Counted from the stretch's first letter, positions 6,458-15,453 are shown. The stretch is 26,821 nt of DNA from an uncultured Acetatifactor sp. (GCA_934394665.1 CAKRRS010000034.1:1-26821); one strand, 5' to 3'. Made by a program: numbers and translations. The notes: generated by a model not told the origin, from the letters alone.

Positions 6458-6682
6458 CCATTTTGTCTATAATTAACAATTTCGACTGGGTGGTTTTGTA
6501 CATTTGGCTTGTATGGCTATTGTGTTTCTTCCATATAAAGGCAAAGTGTGCGATAACGTTTGATATGTTTTTTATTTGTAGGCTCTGCTTATGGGTATAT
6601 ATTTTCTTTTGTGTTTTCTGACCATCTTTTTCTGACGTTTTTGTATACATTGCGCATTTTACAGGCTTTTTCAAGATTCATA
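6458..6682. other. AT-rich intergenic stretch between divergent promoters
   Basis: The 490 bases between lacI and the phosphorylase gene hold the two promoters at their ends. The middle is T-rich with no convincing gene on either strand. The only motif of note is the LacI-like site around AACGTT at 6555-6560. Confidence 0.5.
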
Positions 6683-6711
6683 TTGCATTTTCACTATTGC
6701 TTCTGTATAAT
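6683..6711 (+). promoter_or_regulatory. Sigma-A promoter of cellobiose phosphorylase
   Basis: TTGCAT (6683-6688), a 17-bp spacer and a perfect TATAAT (6706-6711). Initiation near 6718 gives a leader of about 100 bases. Confidence 0.75.
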
Positions 6712-6726
6712 ACAAATCAGAAATCC

Positions 6727-6762
6727 GGAGTACTTAATCGTTTACTTAACAGTAAGCACTCC
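6727..6762 (+). promoter_or_regulatory. Candidate operator inside a leader inverted repeat
   Basis: GGAGTaCTTA (6727-6736) and TAAGcACTCC (6753-6762) form a 10-bp inverted repeat with one mismatch. It starts about ten bases after the predicted transcription start. The repeat encloses ACTTAATCGTTT (6732-6743), which is identical to the site in the lacI promoter. It can act as an operator on DNA, as a hairpin in the leader RNA, or both. Confidence 0.5.
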
Positions 6763-6817
6763 GCAGCGAAAAACTAAACACTCAACATACAACAACATGA
6801 AAGAAGGAGATTTTCTT

Positions 6818-9253
6818 ATGAAGTATGGTCATTTTGATGATGTGCATCAGGAATATGTCATCACCACTCCCAAGACTCCGCTTCCCTGGATCAACTACCT
6901 GGGCTGCAACGAGTTTTTCAGTCTGATATCCAACACCTGTGGCGGATATACCTTCTATAAGGATGCCAAGTTGCTGCGTCTGACCCGTTATCGTTATAAT
7001 AACGTACCCGCAGACATCAACGGCAAATATCTGTATATTAAGGACGGAGATACCGTATGGAATCCCGGCTGGCAGCCTACGAAGACTGAGCTGGATTCTT
7101 ACGAGTGCCGTCACGGTATCGGTTACAGCCGTTTCACCTCTTCCAGGAACGGTGTCAAGGCTTCCGTGCTCTCCTTCGTTCCTCTGAACGATAACTGCGA
7201 GATCTCTCAGCTTACTCTGACCAACGGAAGCTCCGAGGACAAGAAACTGTCCGTATTCTCTTATGTAGAATGGTGTCTGTGGAATGCCGATGATGATATG
7301 AAGAACTTCCAGCGTAATTTAAGCACCGGCGAGGTGGAGGTACAGGATTCCACCATCTACCATAAGACCGAATACCGTGAGCGTCGTAACCATTACGCAA
7401 TCTATTCTGTAAATACGAAGATCGACGGTTTCGATACCAGCAGAGACGCTTTCCTGGGTGCGTACAGAGGTGCGGATTCCCCTGAAGCGGTTGAGAACGG
7501 CAAATGCACGAATTCCATGGCAAGCGGCTGGTCTCCCATCGCCTCCCATCAGATCAATGTGGATCTGGCAGCCGGTGAGACCAAGACTTTCATCTTCGTA
7601 CTGGGCTATATCGAGAATCCCGAAGACGAGAAGTGGGAGTCCTATGGTGTGATCAACAAGACCCGCGCGAAGGAAATGCTGGCAAAGTACCAGACCGACG
7701 CCCAGGTAGAGGACGCTTTCGCAGCATTACAGGCTTACTGGAAACAGTTACTTGCCCGTTACACGGTAGCTTCTGCCGACGAAAAAGTAAACCGTATGGT
7801 CAACACCTGGAACCAGTATCAGTGCATGGTGACCTTCAACATGTCCCGTTCCGCTTCTTATTACGAGTCCGGAATCGGCCGTGGTATGGGCTTCCGTGAT
7901 TCCTGCCAGGATCTGCTCGGTTTCGTACATCTGATCCCGGATCGTGCAAGAGAACGTATCATTGATATCGCTTCCACCCAGTTCCGGGACGGCAGTGCTT
8001 ACCATCAGTACCAGCCTCTGACCAAGAAGGGCAACTCCGATATCGGCAGCGGCTTCAACGATGATCCTCTGTGGCTCATCGCAGGTACCAGTGCTTACGT
8101 CAGAGAGACAGGCGATACCTCTATTCTGACCCAGATGGTTCCTTTCGATAATGACATGAGCGTAGCTGCTCCTCTGATGGATCACTTAAAGCGCTCCTTA
8201 GATTATATTATCAATCACAAGGGTCCTCACAACCTGCCTCTGATCGGCCGTGCCGACTGGAATGACTGTCTGAACCTGAACTGCTTCTCCGCTCATCCCG
8301 GAGAATCCTTCCAGACTTTCGGTCCCAGTGAAGGTCCCGTGGCCGAATCCGTATTCATTGCCGGTATGTTCGTAAAATACGGCGAAGAATATGCACAGCT
8401 GTGCGAGCTGATGGGTGATGCTGACGAAGCTGCCCGTGCACGTAAGGAAGTACAGGCAATGTATGATGCAATCCTGAAGGATGGCTGGGACGGCGACTGG
8501 TTCGTACGTGCTTATGATGCTTACAGCCACAAGGTGGGTTCCAAGGAATGCCGCGAAGGCCAGATTTACATTGAGCCTCAGGGCTTCTGTGTACTCGCCG
8601 GTGTCGGTGTGAAGGAAGGACTTGCCGAGAAGGCACTGAATTCCGTAAAAGAAAGACTGGATACCAAGTATGGTGTCATGATCTTACAACCTGCATACAC
8701 GGAGTATCACCTCGAACTTGGTGAAGTATCCTCTTATCCGCCTGGATATAAGGAAAATGCCGGTATCTTCTGCCACAACAACCCCTGGGTATCCATCGCA
8801 GAGACCGTTCTCGGCAGAGGTGACAGAGCGTTCGAGATCTACCGCAAGACCTGCCCCGCATATATTGAAGATATCAGTGAGATCCATCGTACCGAGCCTT
8901 ATGTATACTCTCAGATGGTAGCCGGTAAGGATGCAAAATTCCACGGTGAAGCGAAAAACAGCTGGCTGACCGGTACCGCAGCATGGACTTTCGTAAACAT
9001 CTCCCAGTATATCCTGGGTGTATATCCCACTCATCAGGGATTGTCCGTAGATCCTTGTGTTCCCAAGGGCTTCGGTGATTTCTCCATCATCCGTAAGTTC
9101 CGTGAAGGCACCTATCACATTCAGGTCAAGAACCCTAAGAATGTGGAAAAGGGCGTGGTATCCATGACCGTAGACGGCAAGGCAGTAGACGGACATATCA
9201 TTCCTTACGAAAAAGGCAAGGAAGAGTACAACGTTGTCATCACCATGGGCTAA
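6818..9253 (+). CDS. cbp: Cellobiose phosphorylase, GH94 (811 aa)
   Basis: This cytoplasmic enzyme splits cellobiose with inorganic phosphate into alpha-glucose-1-phosphate and glucose, saving one ATP per disaccharide. The protein follows clostridial cellobiose phosphorylases from the first residues ([20 protein letters not shown]) to the last. Landmarks are [18 protein letters not shown], the central [20 protein letters not shown], and [11 protein letters not shown] at about 478-488, which contains the general acid aspartate of the family. The 811-residue length is that of typical cellobiose phosphorylases and much shorter than cellodextrin phosphorylases. The ATG at 6818 has AAGGAGA seven bases upstream; the frame open back to 6560 covers the promoter and is not coding. 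It is divergent from lacI and the transporter operon and ends at a bidirectional terminator. No beta-glucosidase is nearby. Cellobiose is the most likely substrate; a closely related disaccharide cannot be excluded. Confidence 0.95.
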   Translation: MKYGHFDDVHQEYVITTPKTPLPWINYLGCNEFFSLISNTCGGYTFYKDAKLLRLTRYRYNNVPADINGKYLYIKDGDTVWNPGWQPTKTELDSYECRHGIGYSRFTSSRNGVKASVLSFVPLNDNCEISQLTLTNGSSEDKKLSVFSYVEWCLWNADDDMKNFQRNLSTGEVEVQDSTIYHKTEYRERRNHYAIYSVNTKIDGFDTSRDAFLGAYRGADSPEAVENGKCTNSMASGWSPIASHQINVDLAAGETKTFIFVLGYIENPEDEKWESYGVINKTRAKEMLAKYQTDAQVEDAFAALQAYWKQLLARYTVASADEKVNRMVNTWNQYQCMVTFNMSRSASYYESGIGRGMGFRDSCQDLLGFVHLIPDRARERIIDIASTQFRDGSAYHQYQPLTKKGNSDIGSGFNDDPLWLIAGTSAYVRETGDTSILTQMVPFDNDMSVAAPLMDHLKRSLDYIINHKGPHNLPLIGRADWNDCLNLNCFSAHPGESFQTFGPSEGPVAESVFIAGMFVKYGEEYAQLCELMGDADEAARARKEVQAMYDAILKDGWDGDWFVRAYDAYSHKVGSKECREGQIYIEPQGFCVLAGVGVKEGLAEKALNSVKERLDTKYGVMILQPAYTEYHLELGEVSSYPPGYKENAGIFCHNNPWVSIAETVLGRGDRAFEIYRKTCPAYIEDISEIHRTEPYVYSQMVAGKDAKFHGEAKNSWLTGTAAWTFVNISQYILGVYPTHQGLSVDPCVPKGFGDFSIIRKFREGTYHIQVKNPKNVEKGVVSMTVDGKAVDGHIIPYEKGKEEYNVVITMG

Positions 9254-9286
9254 AGAACATAGTTTAAAACGATTTCTATCCTCCTT

Positions 9287-9328
9287 AAAAACCCCGGCAG
9301 TTATTACATTGCCGGGGTTTTTGTATTT
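9287..9328. terminator. Bidirectional terminator between cellobiose phosphorylase and the YgbA-like gene
   Basis: AAAACCCCGGCA pairs with TGCCGGGGTTTT around a ten-base loop, with a T run at both ends when each strand is read. It lies 34 bases after the phosphorylase stop and just beyond the stop of the convergent gene. Confidence 0.9.
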
Positions 9329-9331
9329 TGA

Positions 9332-9730
9332 TCATTTTTCTGTTTCTGCTGCTTCCCTGTGGGATTCGATCACATGCCGGACAGCTGCCACGGGATGAAC
9401 GAAAAGCATCCTTGGTCCGGAAAATCGCATCACCGTGCGGATCCGTTCCCGCATATCGGGTTTATAACAGTGTACCTTGCAGTTAGAGCAAAAAGTCTTA
9501 GTCTCCATAAAGGGGCACTTGTCGCTTCGCATTCTGGCATATGCTTCCAGTTCGGCGCATTCCGGACAAAGGTCTGTTTTTCCAAGTCCGGATGCTTTGC
9601 GTACTGCTTTATGCTGTTTCCGGCAGTAGAGCAGAATCATATCAGAGACCATTTCCTTTTCCCTCTCCCGTTTGTCCTGTAAATGTGTGGTTTTATCAGT
9701 ATCGTTCTGTATCTTATTTGTATTCAACAT
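9332..9730 (-). CDS. YgbA-like cysteine-rich protein (nitrous oxide-stimulated promoter family, 132 aa)
   Basis: The protein has the pattern of the YgbA_NO family: LYCRKQHK, then LCPECAELEAYARMRSDKCPF, then TFCSNCKVHCYKPDMRERIRTVMRFSGPRMLFVHP. Seven cysteines (36, 55, 58, 72, 81, 84, 88) suggest metal or cluster binding. In Escherichia coli the homologue belongs to the nitric oxide response; the molecular activity is not known. No signal peptide is present, so it is cytoplasmic. The ATG at 9730 has only a weak AGAAAG-type ribosome site. An internal ATG (residue 27, at 9652) behind GAGAGGG is a reasonable alternative and keeps the whole conserved part. It lies 50 bases after the second ABC exporter gene on the same strand, so it is probably the last gene of that operon. 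Confidence 0.8.
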   Translation of the reverse strand: MLNTNKIQNDTDKTTHLQDKREREKEMVSDMILLYCRKQHKAVRKASGLGKTDLCPECAELEAYARMRSDKCPFMETKTFCSNCKVHCYKPDMRERIRTVMRFSGPRMLFVHPVAAVRHVIESHREAAETEK

Positions 9731-9780
9731 GCTTTTCTTTCTAATCTCTGTTCTCTGTGCTTCCTTTTTGCTTCATCGTA

Positions 9781-11532
9781 TCAGCTCATGCGCCCGTTTT
9801 CCACAGAATAGGTTCGGCCTGCAATACGCATAGTGGATTCTCTGTGAGATACCAGGACAACTGTCTTGTCCTCTTTTTCCTCCCTGAGGGACTTTAAAAT
9901 CACCGCTTCGTTCAGACTGTCCAGATTACTGGTAGGTTCATCCAGCAATAATAACGGTGCGTCGTGAAGAAAAGCCCTTGCCAGGCCGATCCTCTGCCGT
10001 TCTCCGCCGGACAGGGTATCTCCCAGTTCTCCGACCGGCGTGTCATACTTCTGTGGCAATGTCATGATAAAATCATGCACTGATGCCTTTTTACAGGCAT
10101 CAATCATTTCCTCCTCCGTGGCATCCAGCTTTGCGATCCGGAGATTGTTACGAATGCTGTCGTGGAACAGATGTGTCTCCTGCGTAACAAAACTCTCCAT
10201 GTTACGAAGGTTTGCCGTATTAATCTGTTCTACAGAGGTACCGGAAAGTTTCACTTCTCCCTGCTGTACCGTCCAGAACCGCATCAACAGTTTCAACAGG
10301 GTAGATTTGCCGCTGCCGCTTTTACCGGTGATTCCGATGACAAAATGTTCCGGGATTTCTACCGACATGTCTGTCAGGATATTCTGCTGTACCGTACCGT
10401 CTTTATCCCTTTCCCCATAAGAAAATGTCACACGCTCCACCGCTGCTCCCTGAAAAGCAATCTCAGGTTTTCCGGTGATCTCCTCTACCACAGGCTCTTC
10501 CTCCAGAATGTCCAGCACCCGGTTGCCCGCAGCAAAAGTATTCTGCAATGTGCTGCCCAACGCCGCCAGCGCCACACAGGGACCGAAAGAACTCATCAGC
10601 GCGATGGTCGGGATCAATATGCCCTCATAGCCCGTCTCACCATTTCGATACAATACCATGGACACACACAGCATTGCCAGATCAAACAGCAGGATCACCG
10701 TGTTAGTGATAGCCGTATTTCTACCGGAAACAGCTTTCATTTTCTCTTCCTCTGCGCTCAACGCATCCGTCTTCTCCATCATGCCATCCAGCCTGGCCTG
10801 CCCCTGTCCGTACTGCATGGTCTCCTTCAATCCCCGCAGACTGTCCAGCACATAACCGGACAGTTCCCCTGATCCGGTACGGAAGCGGATTCCATGATCT
10901 CCACCGGCTTTCGAAACAGCCAGAGGAACGCCCACACCTACTGTTACATATGCCGCCAGTGCCAGCAGTCCCAGTACCGGATAAAAACTGCCGATGAATC
11001 CGCACATAATCAGCGTAAATAGGAATGCAATCGCCGCAGGGGAGATCGTATGGGCATAAAACACTTCCAGCAGCTCAATATCCGAGGTGATCACAGCGAT
11101 CAGATCCCCCTTGTCTCTCCCTTCCAGCTTCGCAGGACACAATTTACGAAGTGCCCGGAATACCTTGTCGCGGATCAGTGCGAGAAGTTTAAATGCAATA
11201 AAATGATTGCAGGACTGTTCTCCATAGCGGAGTCCCGCCCGTAAAAGCGCCAATAGCGGCACAGCGACAAACACCTGCATCGGTGTGATCTGTTCCTGCA
11301 GGCCAAGCACCGCCAGCACTGCGTATCCGCCCAGAATCGTAATGAACGCGGCGCACAGATGCCCCAGCAGTCCTGCGAAAACAGCAAGACACATATAGCC
11401 GGACAGCGGTTTTACCAGTCCGATCAGTTCCGCCATGACCCGGAAGCCGCTGCGTTTCCCGATATTTTTTCCCTGCATCGTTGTACCTTGTTTCATATGT
11501 TTATGTTTCTGCATTGCTTTTGTCTCTGTCAT
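9781..11532 (-). CDS. CydC-like ABC exporter half-transporter (permease plus ATPase, 583 aa)
   Basis: An N-terminal six-helix membrane domain (roughly residues 35-320) is fused to an ATPase. Walker A GKSGSGKST is at 403-411, the signature LSGGERQR at 507-514, Walker B LLLLDEP at 527-533 and the switch histidine at 563. The ATG at 11532 overlaps the stop of the upstream partner gene (ATGA), with GGAGG nine bases upstream, so the frame open to 11583 is not used and the two proteins are made in equal amounts. The partner and order match the CydD-CydC heterodimers that export cysteine or glutathione. No cytochrome bd genes are nearby, so the substrate is uncertain and another thiol, peptide or drug is possible. 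Confidence 0.85.
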   Translation of the reverse strand: MTETKAMQKHKHMKQGTTMQGKNIGKRSGFRVMAELIGLVKPLSGYMCLAVFAGLLGHLCAAFITILGGYAVLAVLGLQEQITPMQVFVAVPLLALLRAGLRYGEQSCNHFIAFKLLALIRDKVFRALRKLCPAKLEGRDKGDLIAVITSDIELLEVFYAHTISPAAIAFLFTLIMCGFIGSFYPVLGLLALAAYVTVGVGVPLAVSKAGGDHGIRFRTGSGELSGYVLDSLRGLKETMQYGQGQARLDGMMEKTDALSAEEEKMKAVSGRNTAITNTVILLFDLAMLCVSMVLYRNGETGYEGILIPTIALMSSFGPCVALAALGSTLQNTFAAGNRVLDILEEEPVVEEITGKPEIAFQGAAVERVTFSYGERDKDGTVQQNILTDMSVEIPEHFVIGITGKSGSGKSTLLKLLMRFWTVQQGEVKLSGTSVEQINTANLRNMESFVTQETHLFHDSIRNNLRIAKLDATEEEMIDACKKASVHDFIMTLPQKYDTPVGELGDTLSGGERQRIGLARAFLHDAPLLLLDEPTSNLDSLNEAVILKSLREEKEDKTVVLVSHRESTMRIAGRTYSVENGRMS

Positions 11533-13304
11533 CTCTGTGTGCCTCCTTTCCCGTAATTTTCCAGGCTCTGCTGAGCATACCACAATCTTGCGTAAATACC
11601 GTTTTTCGCAAGCAGTTCTTCCTGCGTTCCCTGTTCTGCCACATTTCCGGCATCCATGACGTAGATTCTGTCTGCTCCCGCCACATTTGCCAGACGATGG
11701 GAGATCAGCAGGATAGTTTTCTCTCCGGAAGCCGCCAGTTCACGGATCAATGCGATAATGTCGTTCTCACTCTTCACATCAATATTGGAGGTTGCCTCAT
11801 CGAAAATATAAACAGGGCTGTCATGCAGAAGCGCTCTCGCCAATGCCAGACGCTGACACTGTCCTCCGGAAAAATTACTTCCCTTTTCCAGGACCGGAGT
11901 CTCCAGCCCCTGTTCTCCCTTCAGAAAGTCTGCCAGACGTACCTTTTCCAATACCTGCCACAATTCTTTCTCCGAAGCCTCCGGGCGTCCCATGCACAGG
12001 TTTTCCCTTACCGTTCCGCGGAACAGATAGCTTTGGTGACTGACATAGGTGATGTTCTGCATCAGACCTGTCTCCGGAATCTGCCGGTAATCCACAGCTC
12101 CCACCTTTACCATGCCTGTATATCCACTGTTTCTGCCCATGAGAATGCCGGAAACGGTGGATTTTCCACAACCGCTTTCGCCCACAATGGCGGTAAAACT
12201 GCCCTTACGCAGCACCAGATCCACACCGTGCAGAATCTCCCTGTCCTCTTCATACGAAAAACGCACCTGCTCCAGACAGATATCACCGTCAACCGGGAAC
12301 TTCTCAGCCATAGCATTACCTGTTCCGGTCGCTTCCTTACCGGCATCCCCCTCCGGCAGATCCAGCAGTTTGAAAATCTTCTCACTGGCCGCCATACCAT
12401 TCATGGCAATATGAAAAAAGGAACCCAGCTGCCGCATGGGAATAAAGAAATCAGCCGCCAGAAGGATGATGAGCAGGCATCCGGCCAGATCCACTTTTCC
12501 CGCATGCATCCGGCTCACAGAAAGGATGATTCCCAGTGCTGCACCGCCATAAGCGATAAAATCCATGATTGTAATAGAATTCAGCTGCATCGTCAGCACT
12601 TTCATGGTGATCTTACGGAACTTTTCCGATTCCGCATTCATTTCCTCATTTTTAAAAGCATCCGACTGATAGATTTTCAAAGTCGTCAGCCCCTGTAAAT
12701 TTTCCAAAAAAGTATCTCCCAGTGCCGTGTATTGTCCCCAATACTTCGACAACAGTTTTTTGGCCCAGGTCTGCACCGCTGCGATTGCCACCGGGATCAG
12801 CGGAACGCAGATCAAAAGCACCACAGCCGAAGGAACGTCGATAAAGCACAGATAAATAAAAAGTGTCAGCGGTGCCAGCATCGCATAGAAAAACTGCGGC
12901 AGATACGCGCCGAAATAAGTCTCCAGCTGATCCACACCTTCCACCGCCACCTGTACCACTTCAGAGGTTCCCGTCTGCTCCTGATATGAGCTTCCCAGAC
13001 GCAGAAGTTTCTCATAGATCAGTCTGCGCAGCGTCTTTTTGACTTCTTTGGAAGACAGGTAACTCATTTTGGATGCTCCGATGGCACAGCCGAAACGTAC
13101 CGGTAATGCCGCCAGCATCGCCACGACCGTAACGGGCAACAGCTTGTCTGTCTCCGTATGATTATACAGTGCTGACAGTAATGTTGTAATCGATGTCATC
13201 ATTGTAATATTTGCTGCCAGAGATAACCACTGCAACGCTACGTTCCCTGCAATGTATTTCCGGCTTTCCGGCACGATGCCGATCAGTCTTTTGTTGATCA
13301 TCAT
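11529..13304 (-). CDS. CydD-like ABC exporter half-transporter (permease plus ATPase, 591 aa)
   Basis: The membrane domain takes about residues 1-310 (helices near 18-45, 55-77, 138-160, 160-178, 244-263 and 272-292). It is followed by an ATPase with Walker A GESGCGKST at 375-383, Walker B VYIFDEA at 498-504 and the switch histidine at 536. The signature reads FSGGQCQR (478-485) instead of LSGGQ-type. The stretch SEVVQVAVEGVDQLETYFGAYLPQF is the intracellular coupling region common in CydD-like proteins. Two ATGs in a row (13304 and 13301) follow AAGGA. The gene is first of a coupled pair; the partner starts in its stop codon. Heterodimer formation is well supported by the arrangement; the exported compound is not known. 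Confidence 0.85.
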   Translation of the reverse strand: MMINKRLIGIVPESRKYIAGNVALQWLSLAANITMMTSITTLLSALYNHTETDKLLPVTVVAMLAALPVRFGCAIGASKMSYLSSKEVKKTLRRLIYEKLLRLGSSYQEQTGTSEVVQVAVEGVDQLETYFGAYLPQFFYAMLAPLTLFIYLCFIDVPSAVVLLICVPLIPVAIAAVQTWAKKLLSKYWGQYTALGDTFLENLQGLTTLKIYQSDAFKNEEMNAESEKFRKITMKVLTMQLNSITIMDFIAYGGAALGIILSVSRMHAGKVDLAGCLLIILLAADFFIPMRQLGSFFHIAMNGMAASEKIFKLLDLPEGDAGKEATGTGNAMAEKFPVDGDICLEQVRFSYEEDREILHGVDLVLRKGSFTAIVGESGCGKSTVSGILMGRNSGYTGMVKVGAVDYRQIPETGLMQNITYVSHQSYLFRGTVRENLCMGRPEASEKELWQVLEKVRLADFLKGEQGLETPVLEKGSNFSGGQCQRLALARALLHDSPVYIFDEATSNIDVKSENDIIALIRELAASGEKTILLISHRLANVAGADRIYVMDAGNVAEQGTQEELLAKNGIYARLWYAQQSLENYGKGGTQR

Positions 13305-13330
13305 AGGTAATCCATCCTTTTTCCCTGTTT

Positions 13331-13382
13331 AAAACAAAAACCGTGCATGGAGTTAGTAGCTTCTAACTTTCTGCACGGTCAT
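13331..13382 (-). terminator. Terminator of the lipoprotein gene
   Basis: On the minus strand CCGTGCA (13341-13347) pairs with TGCACGG (13372-13378), and AGTTAG pairs with CTAACT inside the loop. The hairpin is followed by TTTTTGTTTT (13331-13340). It lies between the lipoprotein stop and the CydD-like start, so the exporter pair is either served by readthrough or by a promoter that I could not identify. Confidence 0.85.
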
Positions 13383-13439
13383 TTTATCGGAAATGGTTCT
13401 CAATGTCAAATGGTATTATTTTCTCGCAGACAGATGATT

Positions 13440-14357
13440 CTAAAAAATGTCAGCTGTGAGTGCATCTCCAAAGTCACTTGCCGGGATATCAAAATCAATG
13501 ATTCCCACCGCATAAGGTTGTAATACATACTGCCCGGATTCAAAGACGAATCCATCTCCCGTAATGCTGAAGGTCGGGCTTGCCGGACCATTGCCGGTGC
13601 CTGCAATGTCCGCATCATAGATTTCCTGATAGATAGTATCCATATTTTCCGTACCATCTAACACTACCAGTTTAATACTCTTCTCATAATCGGGGTAGAA
13701 GCAGTCATCCGTTGCCTGCATCTCGGCAGCTTTTTTCGTCACCAGTTCCAGTGCTTTGTCACGGAATCCACTTCCGAGACTGTCAAAAGTAATTTTTTCT
13801 CCTGTCTGCGTATAATAGTTTCTGTAATCCTGTATGTACCAGCCATGCGCTCCCTGATCATAGCCCTCATTGCCCCATACCACGCTGATCACCTTGTCAT
13901 CTGCGCGGATCACGTGGAACGTCAGGTCCTGATAGCTGGTTATTCCGCTCATTTCTCCTTCATACACCGTACCGAACTCACTATTTTTCACACTATCTAA
14001 AAACATTTCCACGTAATCACTCAGATCCTTTTGGATCTTGTCCTGTGCTTCTTCATTGCCTTCGATTGTAATCGTCGGCACCTGATAGTTATAGGTGTAT
14101 TTTCTGTCCGCATTTTCCGGATCACTGCTACCTTCAAAATCTTCCGTGGCAATCTCCACTTTGCCGGTTGCAGCAGTCTCGGTCTGCGTCTCCTGCTGCG
14201 ATGCAGTCTCCGCCTCTGTATTTTCCTGCATGCTTTCCTCCACGTTCTCAATTGGGGTGCCGGTCACCTCCGGAATCACCGGGGATTCCTGACTTCCGCA
14301 TGCCGTAAACGCAAGCAGCAGTCCTGTAAATATTGTTGCCGATAATTTCTTCTTCAT
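13440..14357 (-). CDS. Lipoprotein with DUF4163/DUF3298-like (RsiV-type) domain (305 aa)
   Basis: The signal MKKKLSATIFTGLLLAFTAC ends in a lipobox with Cys20, so the protein is anchored outside the membrane. A Glu/Thr/Gln-rich linker (about residues 21-70) precedes a folded domain. Its first part (YTYNYQVPTITIEGNEEAQDKIQKDL) resembles DUF4163, and its end (FESGQYVLQPYAVGIIDFDIPASDF) resembles DUF3298. This combination occurs in the RsiV anti-sigma factor, where it senses lysozyme, and in the PdaC deacetylase, but neither a transmembrane anti-sigma part nor a deacetylase domain is present here. The function is therefore unknown; ligand sensing or an envelope role is possible. The ATG at 14357 has GGGAGG eight bases upstream. 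It has its own extended -10 promoter and its own terminator, so it is a single-gene unit. Confidence 0.85.
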   Translation of the reverse strand: MKKKLSATIFTGLLLAFTACGSQESPVIPEVTGTPIENVEESMQENTEAETASQQETQTETAATGKVEIATEDFEGSSDPENADRKYTYNYQVPTITIEGNEEAQDKIQKDLSDYVEMFLDSVKNSEFGTVYEGEMSGITSYQDLTFHVIRADDKVISVVWGNEGYDQGAHGWYIQDYRNYYTQTGEKITFDSLGSGFRDKALELVTKKAAEMQATDDCFYPDYEKSIKLVVLDGTENMDTIYQEIYDADIAGTGNGPASPTFSITGDGFVFESGQYVLQPYAVGIIDFDIPASDFGDALTADIF

Positions 14358-14491
14358 TTTATTTACCTCCCAATATCAATATATACCATCCCTGCATCAT
14401 ATTCAGCCGATGGATTTTAGTCTGATACACTACATTCCAGTGGCTTGTTTGCTATACAGAAAAGCAGAGAATTTCGCCATGAATTACTATG

Positions 14492-14497
14492 ATTATA
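14492..14497 (-). promoter_or_regulatory. Extended -10 promoter of the lipoprotein gene
   Basis: On the minus strand the sequence TGTTATAAT gives a TGn extended -10 with a perfect TATAAT. No good -35 box is seen, which is acceptable for extended -10 promoters. The rest of the gap 14358-14675 holds a direct repeat TGGAATTT (14559-14566 and 14577-14584) and the nrdG terminator, but no gene. Confidence 0.5.
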
Positions 14498-14629
14498 ACA
14501 GAAATCCAATATTTTTTCTCTAAAATCATTTGATTTCAGGCAACTTTTAAGGACACGGTGGAATTTACCTGTGCACTGGAATTTAAAATTTCAAGCCAGC
14601 GGAAAAATAAAAACTTATATAAGAAAGCA

Positions 14630-14657
14630 TTAAAATAGGTTGTCTTTTCAGACAACC
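14630..14657 (-). terminator. Terminator of nrdG
   Basis: GGTTGTCT (14638-14645) and AGACAACC (14650-14657) form a perfect 8-bp stem with a four-base loop, followed on the minus strand by TATTTTAAT. It lies 18 bases after the nrdG stop and may also end the whole malQ operon transcript. Confidence 0.75.
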
Positions 14658-14675
14658 CATAACCATCTCTCCATT

Positions 14676-15419
14676 TTATTCCACGCCTCGCAGCACAACC
14701 TTCCCCACATATTTCCGGACCGCTTCCGCCATCTGTTCCAGTTCCTCCCGGGAAAATGCACCAAACGGATCCGCACTGCCCGTTTTCGCATCGTCACTTT
14801 CCACTGTCTGTATCATCCGGTACAGGCAGTTATCATTCTCCTGATAATTCTGCAGATAGTATGCTGGGCATCCTTCGATCCATCTGCCAATATCTTCAAA
14901 TTCTTCCACCCTGTGGATTCCTTTTACCGCGGTAGTTCGGAATTCATAGGGAATTCCGCTGCTTTTCAGCATACCGATACTCTCCTCAATGCGGGAGATA
15001 TCCATATGTGACAGTCCCGCCGCCCGGGCATAAAGATCTCTGGAAGCCTTAATATCCATCGCCACATAATCAATCAAGTGCTCCTGCAACAATTCCCACA
15101 ATACTCCTGGCATATACCCATTGGTATCCAGCTTAATGGGATACTCCAGCTCCTTGATCTTTTGCAGGAACTTGCGAAGGTCCCGCTGCAGAGTCGGCTC
15201 TCCGCCGGTGACGCAGACCCCCTGGAGAATCCCCTGCCTTTTTTTCAGGTAGGACAGCACTTCCTCTTCTGAGACGGAGGGCTGTCCCGCAGGATCCAGT
15301 ACCAGTTCCCCATTGTGGCAAAACGGACAGCGAAAATTGCAGCCTCCTGTAAAAACAGTGGCTGCAATATGTTCCGGATAATCTAATAAAGTTGTCTTGT
15401 TAAAACCATGTATTTCCAT
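14676..15419 (-). CDS. nrdG: Anaerobic ribonucleoside-triphosphate reductase activating protein, NrdG2-type radical SAM (247 aa)
   Basis: This radical SAM enzyme would install the glycyl radical on the anaerobic class III ribonucleotide reductase. The cluster motif CNFRCPFC gives Cys27, Cys31 and Cys34 (CxxxCxxC), followed by the SAM-binding GGEPT at 72-76 and DTNGY and AMDIKA strands of the radical SAM barrel. The length fits the NrdG2 subfamily (about 230-250 residues). The usual partner nrdD is not next to it here. The start at 15419 lies 42 bases after the stop of the second lacI gene, so it may be transcribed with the malQ operon. The ribosome site AAGGGA and the ATG lie inside a possible hairpin (15417-15453). 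A related activase, for example of another glycyl radical enzyme, is a possible alternative. Confidence 0.85.
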   Translation of the reverse strand: MEIHGFNKTTLLDYPEHIAATVFTGGCNFRCPFCHNGELVLDPAGQPSVSEEEVLSYLKKRQGILQGVCVTGGEPTLQRDLRKFLQKIKELEYPIKLDTNGYMPGVLWELLQEHLIDYVAMDIKASRDLYARAAGLSHMDISRIEESIGMLKSSGIPYEFRTTAVKGIHRVEEFEDIGRWIEGCPAYYLQNYQENDNCLYRMIQTVESDDAKTGSADPFGAFSREELEQMAEAVRKYVGKVVLRGVE

Positions 15420-15453
15420 ACAGTATTCCCTTCGTCCCCACAGGGACTGTATG
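15417..15453 (-). promoter_or_regulatory. Hairpin that can hide the nrdG start site
   Basis: In the minus-strand RNA CATACAGT pairs with ACTGTATG, the latter containing the start codon, and CCCT pairs with AGGG of the ribosome site AAGGGA. An alternative short hairpin, GTCCC-TGTG-GGGAC, would use the same left arm and free the ribosome site. This is a fold drawn by eye. Confidence 0.45.

Noticed and set aside
6727..6762. Riboswitch in the phosphorylase leader
   Set aside because: Only one short inverted repeat is present, no known aptamer features and no terminator; an operator explains it better.
6560..6817. N-terminal extension of cellobiose phosphorylase
   Set aside because: The stretch covers the promoter and leader; the family start and the ribosome site are at 6818.
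11481..12698. 405-codon plus-strand frame opposite the CydD-like gene
   Set aside because: It is antisense to a gene with all ABC motifs, crosses into the neighbouring gene, and shows no domain.
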